A stretch of 5,175 nt of DNA, from assembly GCA_002059205.1 (NCBI GenBank), contig MVCQ01000191.1, positions 1-5,175 of the forward strand. Reading direction: 5' to 3'. The notes under the pieces were generated by a model that ran no database searches, had not been told where the DNA came from, and saw only the letters and a program-made list of their open reading frames with translations. The position numbers and the translations under genes were made by a program. Below are positions 1 to 4,467 of this stretch, piece after piece. This DNA is from Candidatus Latescibacteria bacterium 4484_107 (GTDB lineage: Bacteria; Latescibacterota; 4484-107). Each line of letters begins with the position of its first letter. Within the stretch, counting starts at the first letter, position 1.

Positions 1-333
1 CGACCCGGGGAGTATGCTTTCCGGGCACGGGCCTCCATCGGCGAACGCCGGATCGGGGAGGCCGGGGGCGCGTTCACAGTGGGGCCGTATAGCCTGGAGT
101 TTGAAAATACCAAGATGAACGAGCCACTCCTGCGCCGGATCGCCTATCGGAGCGGTGGAGCGTTCTATACGCCGGATACGTTCGGAGCGATCTTAGAGGA
201 GGTGGATTTGGAGAAGAAACAGGTCGCCCACCTGCACAAAATCCGGCTCTGGGATGGGTGGGGACTTTTTGCGGCACTGATCGCCCTGTTGTGCGCAGAG
301 TGGACCATTCGGCGGAGATGGGGGATGATATAG
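1..333 (+). CDS. C-terminal fragment of a membrane-anchored VWA (BatA-like) protein
   Basis: The reading frame is open from base 1 to a TAG stop at 331-333, giving 110 residues with no start in the window, so the gene begins upstream. The fragment has a beta-rich stretch, then VGPYSLEFENTKMNEPLLRR and the segment RSGGAFYTP. To my knowledge this pattern (F-x-V-x-x-x-S-x-E-[FY]-x-[ND]-T-x-M-N-E-x-L-L-R, then SGG-x-[FY]-Y) is typical of the end of large VWA or glutamine-amidotransferase-like membrane proteins related to BatA and the Bacteroides aerotolerance group. A single hydrophobic helix (about nt 259-303, WGLFAALIALLCAEW) is followed by RRR, consistent with a C-terminal membrane anchor whose short basic tail faces the cytoplasm. 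An internal GTG at 79 could begin an 84-residue ORF, but upstream residues fit the same domain, so it is not the start. The function is not established; such proteins usually sit near MoxR ATPases. The VWA domain itself would lie outside the window. Confidence 0.72.
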   Translation, partial: RPGEYAFRARASIGERRIGEAGGAFTVGPYSLEFENTKMNEPLLRRIAYRSGGAFYTPDTFGAILEEVDLEKKQVAHLHKIRLWDGWGLFAALIALLCAEWTIRRRWGMI

Positions 334-342
334 CGGACAAAC

Positions 343-392
343 GATTTCAAAAATTGCCTGGGGTGTGGTGGACATAGGCAATCTTTGAAATC
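343..392 (+). promoter_or_regulatory. 16-bp inverted repeat (stem-loop) between the VWA gene and xylB
   Basis: GATTTCAAAAATTGCC (343-358) is the reverse complement of GGCAATCTTTGAAATC (377-392) with one mismatch in 16, separated by an 18-base G/T-rich loop. It starts 9 bases after the stop of the upstream gene and ends 26 bases before the AGGAG ribosome binding site of xylB. No T-run follows the 3' arm, so it is not a standard intrinsic terminator. It could protect the upstream 3' end, attenuate read-through, or structure the xylB leader. The pairing is seen directly; the role is inferred. Confidence 0.55.
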
Positions 393-403
393 TTTGAAAT
401 CTT
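381..403 (+). repeat. 9-bp tandem repeat, 2.5 copies
   Basis: ATCTTTGAA occurs at 381-389 and 390-398, followed by a partial ATCTT at 399-403. The word GGCAAT flanks the array on both sides (377-382 and 404-409). The first unit is part of the 3' arm of the stem starting at 343. The second unit repeats TTTGAAATC (384-392 and 393-401), so the 5' arm could pair in two registers. Slippage may change copy number. Confidence 0.7.
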
Positions 404-430
404 GGCAATGGGGAAGAGAGGAGTAGGGAG

Positions 431-1918
431 ATGCGTTATCTCATCGGAATAGACATCGGCACTTCGGGCACGAAGAGCGTGCTGATAGACGAAGCGGGAA
501 CCGTGCGGGCCGTGGCGCAGGAGGAAACCGGGATCAGCACGCCCCGGCCGGGGTGGGCGGAGCAGGACCCGGAGGCCTGGTGGCGCGCGACATGCCGCAC
601 GCTGAAAAAGGTGCTGAGCGCGTCCGGAGTGGATCCACGGACAATTGCCGGCGTGGGGCTGTCCGGGCAGATGCATGGGATCGTGCTTTTGGACAAGGAC
701 CGCCGGGTGCTCCGACCGGCCATCATCTGGGCGGATGGGCGAAGTGCGGAACAGTGCCGCAGCATCTACGAACGGGTCGGGTGGGATCAGTTGGCGCGAT
801 GGACTGCCAATCCGGTGGCGCCGGGATTTATGGCGGCTTCTCTGCTCTGGCTGAGCGAACACGAACCGGATGTGTTCGAACGAACGGCTGCGGTCTTGCT
901 CCCCAAAGACTACGTGCGATGGCGACTGACCGGGGAAATGGCTTCGGACGTGTCGGATGCGGCCGGCACCTTGCTCTTCGACGTGGCGCACCGGCGCTGG
1001 TCCGGGGAACTCCTGAAGGCGTTGGATTTGCCCGCTGACCTTTTTCCAAAGGTGCTCGAATCGTCCCAAATCGCCGGAACCGTCGGACGGATGGCTTCGG
1101 GAAAGACGGGCCTAACCGTCGGAACGCCCGTCGTCGCCGGAGCCGGGGATCAAGCCGCGGCGGCGGTCGGGAACGGGATCATCGCGCCCGGCACGATGCT
1201 TTCGACCATCGGCACCGGGGGCCAGCTTTTTGCGCCGCTCTCCGGCCCGGTGTACGATCCCCAACTCCGCACGCATACCTTTTGCCACGCACTTGGGGAC
1301 CGCTGGTTCATGATGGGCGCAATCCTCTCCGCCGGGCTTTCGCTGCGCTGGTTCCGGGATCGGATCGCGGGGAAATCGTACGAGGAGCTTTCCGGGATGG
1401 CGGCTCAAATCCCACCGGGTTCGGAGGGCCTGATCTTCCTGCCCTATCTCATCGGAGAGCGCACGCCCCATATGGATCCGAACGCCAGAGGCGTCTTCTT
1501 CGGACTTGGGCTGCATCATACATTGGGCCACTTGGTCCGCGCCATTATGGAGGGCGTGACGTTCGCACTTCGCGATGCCCTGTTGATTTTCAGAGAATTG
1601 GGCGTTCTGGCCGACCGGATCGTAATCTCCGGCGGGGGCGCACGAAGCCCGATCTGGCGGCAGATTCAGGCGGACGTATTCCGCACGAAGGTGGTGCGCG
1701 TGCACGGGGAAGAACGAGCCGGCATTGGCGCGGCGATGTTGGCCGGAATCGGAACGGGCGTGTACGAGGATTTCGAGGACGCATGCCGGAAGGCCGTGCG
1801 CTATGAAGCGTGCACCGTGCCCATCGCGGCGAACGCGGCGCGCTACGACCGGCTGTACGACGTATTCCACGGATTGTATCCGAAACTGAAGGATGATTTT
1901 GTCCGGCTGGAAGTATAG
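431..1918 (+). CDS. xylB: Xylulokinase, FGGY carbohydrate kinase family
   Basis: A cytoplasmic kinase of 495 residues that phosphorylates D-xylulose with ATP to D-xylulose 5-phosphate, feeding xylose or xylitol carbon into the pentose phosphate pathway. Two actin-like FGGY domains are visible. The N-terminal domain (about 1-245) starts with the phosphate-binding loop GIDIGTSGTK (D8-K15), and carries GWAEQDP (41-47) and GQMHG (79-83). GQMHG is the signature that separates xylulokinases from glycerol and gluconate kinases. The likely catalytic base is D240 in AGAGDQAAAA. The C-terminal domain has GERTP (342-346) and the adenosine-binding ISGGGARS (399-406). Length matches the family (E. coli XylB is 484 residues). 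The ATG at 431 is supported by AGGAG at 419-423, seven bases upstream, and by the position of the first beta strand. No xylose isomerase, transporter or regulator lies next to it here, so the true sugar (D-xylulose or a close ketose) rests on motifs only. No clear terminator follows the stop. Confidence 0.93.
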   Translation: MRYLIGIDIGTSGTKSVLIDEAGTVRAVAQEETGISTPRPGWAEQDPEAWWRATCRTLKKVLSASGVDPRTIAGVGLSGQMHGIVLLDKDRRVLRPAIIWADGRSAEQCRSIYERVGWDQLARWTANPVAPGFMAASLLWLSEHEPDVFERTAAVLLPKDYVRWRLTGEMASDVSDAAGTLLFDVAHRRWSGELLKALDLPADLFPKVLESSQIAGTVGRMASGKTGLTVGTPVVAGAGDQAAAAVGNGIIAPGTMLSTIGTGGQLFAPLSGPVYDPQLRTHTFCHALGDRWFMMGAILSAGLSLRWFRDRIAGKSYEELSGMAAQIPPGSEGLIFLPYLIGERTPHMDPNARGVFFGLGLHHTLGHLVRAIMEGVTFALRDALLIFRELGVLADRIVISGGGARSPIWRQIQADVFRTKVVRVHGEERAGIGAAMLAGIGTGVYEDFEDACRKAVRYEACTVPIAANAARYDRLYDVFHGLYPKLKDDFVRLEV

Positions 1919-1984
1919 GAGAAGATCGGCGTGTCTGCCCGCATCAGGGCGTCCCTGCGCAACAGAATTTGCTTGGGTGGATAG

Positions 1985-2125
1985 CCTGGATTATTCACAA
2001 GTCTTGGATGATGCGCCCCGGCTTCAGGCTTTTCATGAAAAATAGCGCTTTGAAACCGAAAATCCAAAACACTTTGCTGCACAAGAGCAAAAAAGGATTT
2101 TTGGCGAATTTGTGAATAATGCAGG
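1985..2125. mobile_element. Miniature inverted-repeat element A (141 bp)
   Basis: CCTGGATTATTCACAA (1985-2000) and the reverse complement of 2110-2125 (CCTGCATTATTCACAA) match at 15 of 16 bases. The bases outside are ATAG (1981-1984) and GTAG (2126-2129), a three-of-four match that may be a decayed target-site duplication. No transposase fits in 141 bp, so this would be a non-autonomous element or an internally deleted insertion sequence moved in trans. The 5' CCTG end and roughly 4-bp duplication recall IS1380-type elements, but I cannot confirm that family from sequence alone. Confidence 0.6.
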
Positions 2126-2143
2126 GTAGATAAAACCTCTGCG

Positions 2144-2169
2144 TGTTACGAAACCTTGTTACGAAACCT
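2144..2169. repeat. Perfect 13-bp tandem repeat, two copies
   Basis: TGTTACGAAACCT occurs at 2144-2156 and immediately again at 2157-2169. A further AAACCT lies just upstream at 2133-2138. The array lies between elements A and B and runs into the palindrome at 2164-2178. It could be a protein-binding direct repeat or a slippage product; nothing nearby decides which. Confidence 0.7.
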
Positions 2170-2178
2170 CGGAGGTTT
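2164..2178. repeat. 15-base palindrome AAACCTC-G-GAGGTTT
   Basis: AAACCTC (2164-2170) and GAGGTTT (2172-2178) are perfect inverted copies around a single G, followed by TATTATTA. As RNA, a 5-bp stem with a 5-base loop could form. As DNA, the symmetry and length resemble a dimeric-regulator operator. The left arm shares its sequence with the last unit of the 13-bp tandem repeat. No gene with a good start follows closely, so operator activity is speculative. Confidence 0.45.
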
Positions 2179-2306
2179 ATTATTATCAGCCGGAAGAACT
2201 CATAAACCTGAATTATTCATGAATTCAGAGGGAGAAATAGGATATTTATCCCTACACTGTTTTCGGGAAGGCTTGAGCAAAGCCCGAAGCGTAAAGGCGC
2301 AGACTA

Positions 2307-2462
2307 GTGCTCCGTCAAGCCTCAACTTGGTGGATAGAAATTTGTAGTTATGGAGTTCCCTGATCGGCGAAGGGATTCGCCTCCTACGTGTCTTTGTAGG
2401 AGGGCAATCCTTTGCCCGATTTTTTTTCGGCTTTATCCTGTAAATCAAACTTGACAGAGCAC
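2307..2462. mobile_element. IS630/Tc1-mariner-like miniature element C (156 bp) with TA duplication
   Basis: ACTAGTGCTCCGTCAAG (2303-2319) and the reverse complement of 2450-2466 (ACTAGTGCTCTGTCAAG) match at 16 of 17 bases. The ends sit in ACTAGT on both sides, so the simplest reading is an element running from GTGCTC to GAGCAC, flanked by duplicated TA (2305-2306 and 2463-2464). IS630 elements are known to target CTAG or TA and duplicate TA, and the restored empty site would read ACTAGT. No transposase is encoded. The interior is dominated by the long hairpin at 2363-2420. Confidence 0.62.
2363..2427 (+). terminator. Long imperfect hairpin with T8 tail inside element C
   Basis: The 25-base arms 2363-2387 and 2396-2420 are complementary at 20 of 25 positions. 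The top eight pairs (CCTCCTAC with GTAGGAGG) are perfect around an 8-base loop, and the mismatches fall mainly as two CG/GC blocks. The 3' arm is followed by eight T (2420-2427). This has the form of an intrinsic terminator on the + strand, and it is the only terminator-like structure seen between xylB and the kinase gene. Alternatively it is just the hairpin core typical of miniature elements. There is no matching A-run before the 5' arm, so bidirectional action is not expected. Confidence 0.5.
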
Positions 2463-2541
2463 TAGTAAATAATTTAGGCAAAGCGGGCAGAGCAGTAGCG
2501 CGAAAAAATTACCCTTTTTCCCAAAAAGCCGTTAAGGTCTT

Positions 2542-2571
2542 TTGAGCAGATGCCGAAAAATAAGTTATAGG
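2542..2571 (+). promoter_or_regulatory. Weak candidate promoter for the hybrid kinase gene
   Basis: TTGAGC (2542-2547) and TATAGG (2566-2571) are 18 bases apart, each matching the sigma70 consensus hexamers at four of six positions. It lies about 95 bases upstream of the ATG at 2665. No better pair was seen in the 190 bases before the gene. The weak match means a different sigma factor or an activator could be used instead. Confidence 0.25.
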
Positions 2572-2572
2572 G

Positions 2573-2621
2573 GCGCGTGTGAAAGCACCGCCGCTACGGC
2601 CCCTTGTTTCACGCACCGCGC
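2573..2621 (+). promoter_or_regulatory. Hairpin in the leader of the hybrid kinase gene
   Basis: GTGAAA (2579-2584) pairs with TTTCAC (2607-2612), and GCGC (2573-2576) can pair with GCGC (2618-2621) across a bulge. An inner stem GCCG-CTA-CGGC (2590-2600) sits in the loop. The structure ends 43 bases before the start codon and leaves the GGGAG ribosome binding site (2652-2656) free. It is not followed by a T-run. It does not match any riboswitch class I recognise; a leader structure or a protein-binding site are both possible. Confidence 0.3.
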
Positions 2622-2664
2622 TAGCTGCAGATTATCTATCATCCTGTTTGTGGGAGTCTTATAG

Positions 2665-4305
2665 ATGGAATCAGCGAAGATCCTGATCGTAGATGATGAA
2701 GCCCAGATACGGAATGCCTTAGCCGAGCTATTTGAAAACCAGGGGTATGAGGTTCGGGCTGCGGAGAATGCCATGCGCGCGATGGAACTCCTCCGGGAGA
2801 TGCCCTTCGACGTGGTGGTCACCGATCTGAAGATGCCGAAGGTGGGCGGATTGGAATTGCTCCAATTTGTGAAGGCCCAGGATTCTTCGGTGGAAGTGAT
2901 CATCATTACCGGGTATGGTACGATTCCATCGGCCATTCAGGCGATGAAGGAGGGGGCCAGCGACTACCTGATCAAACCCGTTCGTCTCGACGAGTTGAGT
3001 GCGCGGGTAGAAAGCTGTGTGGCCCGCCGCGTACTTTTCAGAGAGAAGCGGCGCTTGTCGAGGATGGTGACCCTGGTGGATATCGGTCGGGCCATCACGT
3101 CCAAATTGGACATGGATGAGTTGTGCGAGAAGATTCTGGATACGCTCGTCGCCTCGCTGGGAGCGCAGCAAGGATCTTTGATGCTTCTCGATGGGCCGGA
3201 TCTGATTTTGCAGGCACACCGGGGGCTGTCCTCGGAAGTAAAGCGCGGGATGCGTGTCCCGATGGAAGGTTCCATTGCGGGATGGGTGATTGCGCAGAAA
3301 AAACCCCTGTTGCTCAACGGCACGGCCTGCGATGAGAAACTCCGGAAGGCCATGCATCGAACGGACATCGCTACGTCGCTTTCGGTGCCTCTGATCGTTC
3401 AGGATCGGGTATCGGGCGTGCTCAACGCCAATCGTCTTCCCGGATCGCCCCGCTTTGTAGAAGAGGATAAGGATTTCGCGGTCGTTCTGGCTTCTCAAGT
3501 GGCTTCGGCACTTGAAAATGCAAGCCTGTTTGCTGAATCCAACGCCAGAGCGGAGGAGTTGGCGCGAGTGAACGAGGAGCTTCGGGATATCTACAATCAA
3601 TTGATTCAATCCGAGAAGATGTCTTCTCTCGGCCTTATGGCGAGTACCGTGGCCCACGACATCAACAATCCCCTCAGCGTAATTATGGGGCACGCGCAGC
3701 TTTTGTTGATGCGCAAAGAAAAAAACGAAGCGGAGGAAAAACCGGTGCGGGCCATTTTGAACCAGGCCGAACGCATCGATCGTCTCGTAAGGAGTCTGAA
3801 GGAGTACGCCCGGAAGAGCGAAGGAGCGCATGTGCCCACAGCGATCTCAAAATGCCTCGAGAATGCGCTGCTATTAACCGAAAAACATCTCTCCGCGAAC
3901 AGCGTGGAGGTGATTCTGGAGGTGGATCGGGACCTCCCCCGGATTATGGGCGATGGGAATAAGTTGGAGCAGGTATGCATGAATGTGATCCAGAATGCGG
4001 CGCAGGCCATGTCGGACGGAGGAACGCTTCGGATACGGGCGAGTGGAAATGGAACCGGCCCGGACGGACGGAGCACGGGGATTGTCGTGCGCTTTGAAGA
4101 TAATGGACCGGGCATCCCGGAGGATACGTTGGATCGGATTTTTGAACCGTTTTTCACTACCAAAGGGCCGGAGGAGGGCACGGGATTGGGATTGTCTATC
4201 TGCAAGCGGATCGTGGAGGAACACGGAGGACGGCTGGACGTGGAGAGTGAGGCAGGGGTGGGAACCGCGTTTTCGCTGTGGCTTCCGACGGATGAAAATG
4301 GGTGA
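2665..4305 (+). CDS. Soluble hybrid histidine kinase, REC-GAF-HisKA-HATPase
   Basis: A cytoplasmic two-component protein of 546 residues with no membrane segment or signal peptide. An N-terminal receiver domain (about 4-120) has the acidic pair D10/D11, phosphoacceptor D54, T82 and K104, with an NtrC-like GYGTIPSAIQAMKEGASDYL stretch. A GAF domain follows (about 137-292), probably binding a small ligand or partner. A charged heptad-rich linker then leads to the HisKA dimerisation helix with H331 in AHDINNPL. The ATPase domain has the N-box (N440, N444 in NVIQNAAQAM), G1 box DNGPGIP from D479, F-box IFEPFFTTK and G2 box GTGLG (505-509). All catalytic residues are present, so autophosphorylation of H331 is expected. 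The receiver at the front suggests the kinase is itself controlled by phosphorylation from another kinase, or feeds back on itself. ATG 2665 has GGGAG eight bases upstream and directly precedes the first receiver strand. No output domain, DNA-binding domain or partner regulator lies adjacent, so its target is unknown. Confidence 0.9.
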   Translation: MESAKILIVDDEAQIRNALAELFENQGYEVRAAENAMRAMELLREMPFDVVVTDLKMPKVGGLELLQFVKAQDSSVEVIIITGYGTIPSAIQAMKEGASDYLIKPVRLDELSARVESCVARRVLFREKRRLSRMVTLVDIGRAITSKLDMDELCEKILDTLVASLGAQQGSLMLLDGPDLILQAHRGLSSEVKRGMRVPMEGSIAGWVIAQKKPLLLNGTACDEKLRKAMHRTDIATSLSVPLIVQDRVSGVLNANRLPGSPRFVEEDKDFAVVLASQVASALENASLFAESNARAEELARVNEELRDIYNQLIQSEKMSSLGLMASTVAHDINNPLSVIMGHAQLLLMRKEKNEAEEKPVRAILNQAERIDRLVRSLKEYARKSEGAHVPTAISKCLENALLLTEKHLSANSVEVILEVDRDLPRIMGDGNKLEQVCMNVIQNAAQAMSDGGTLRIRASGNGTGPDGRSTGIVVRFEDNGPGIPEDTLDRIFEPFFTTKGPEEGTGLGLSICKRIVEEHGGRLDVESEAGVGTAFSLWLPTDENG

Positions 4306-4336
4306 GCGAGGGGTCGAAACAAGGAAGAACATGAAG

Positions 4337-4366
4337 GCCGGAGGCGGTTTCCTCCGGCTTTTTTTT
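4337..4366 (+). terminator. Strong intrinsic terminator after the hybrid kinase gene
   Basis: GCCGGAGG (4337-4344) and CCTCCGGC (4351-4358) form a perfect 8-bp GC-rich stem with a 6-base loop, followed by eight T (4359-4366). The pair can be extended by AAG before the stem against the first T residues. It begins 31 bases after the kinase stop codon, closing that transcription unit before the promoter at 4404. Confidence 0.93.
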
Positions 4367-4403
4367 ATGGGATACGAGGTACCCTTCCGATTGCGATTAG
4401 GGC

Positions 4404-4432
4404 TTGACAAGCGCGGGCCTGGCCTGTATATT
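4404..4432 (+). promoter_or_regulatory. Near-consensus sigma70-type promoter for the aminotransferase gene
   Basis: TTGACA (4404-4409) matches the -35 consensus perfectly. TATATT (4427-4432) matches the -10 at five of six positions, with the ideal 17-base spacer. Transcription should start near 4439-4441, giving a leader of about 28 bases before the ATG at 4468. It lies just downstream of the kinase terminator. No operator-like palindrome is obvious around it, which suggests constitutive expression. Confidence 0.8.
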
Positions 4433-4467
4433 TCCATTCTCCACAACACTTCAGGAAAGGAATCCAA

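Larger units (their letters stand above)
2207..2478. mobile_element. Inverted-repeat element B, interrupted by element C
   Basis: CCTGAATTATTC (2207-2218) matches the reverse complement of 2467-2478 (CCTAAATTATTT) at 10 of 12 bases, and matches the left end of element A at 12 of its first 13 bases. The outside tetramers are TAAA (2203-2206) and CAAA (2479-2482), again three of four identical. Just inside the left end CTGAATT (2208-2214) and AATTCAG (2222-2228) form a 7-bp stem, and TTCGGG (2262-2267) pairs with CCCGAA (2283-2288). Removing element C with one TA would leave about 114 bp, similar in size to element A. The right end is degenerate, so the boundary is less certain than that of element A. 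Confidence 0.42.
1919..2664. other. 746-base non-coding region holding miniature mobile elements and a leader
   Basis: No reading frame here is convincing. The small frames that are open run straight through inverted repeats and have no ribosome binding sites or recognisable domains. Base composition shifts to A/T-rich with homopolymer runs, unlike the flanking genes. In order it holds: a weak GC stem CAGGG-CGT-CCCTG (1945-1957) after xylB without a T-run; an inverted-repeat element (1985-2125); a 13-bp tandem repeat and palindrome (2144-2178); a second element with related ends (2207-2478) containing a third (2307-2462); then the hairpin-bearing leader of the kinase gene. It looks like a hot spot where short elements have landed between two transcription units. 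Confidence 0.7.

Noticed and set aside
1945..1957. CAGGG-CGT-CCCTG stem as the xylB terminator
   Set aside because: The stem has only five pairs with a 3-base loop and no following T-run.
1843..2082. 79-residue minus-strand frame overlapping the end of xylB
   Set aside because: It overlaps the 3' end of a solid gene and one end of element A; the composition looks like shadow translation. I considered a transposase remnant but saw no transposase motif.
2156..2347. 63-residue plus-strand frame between elements A and C
   Set aside because: It starts within the 13-bp repeat, ends inside element C, has no ribosome binding site and no recognisable domain.
2451..2480. TTGACA at the right end of element C as an outward promoter
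   Set aside because: The -35 is perfect, but the only A/T-rich -10 candidates lie 13-14 bases away and the 17-18 base position gives poor matches (TTAGGC or TAGGCA).
2200..2481. 93-residue minus-strand frame covering nearly all of element B
   Set aside because: It runs through both arms of the inverted repeats and the T8 hairpin, has no recognisable domain and no convincing ribosome binding site. It is most likely a chance open frame of the repeat.
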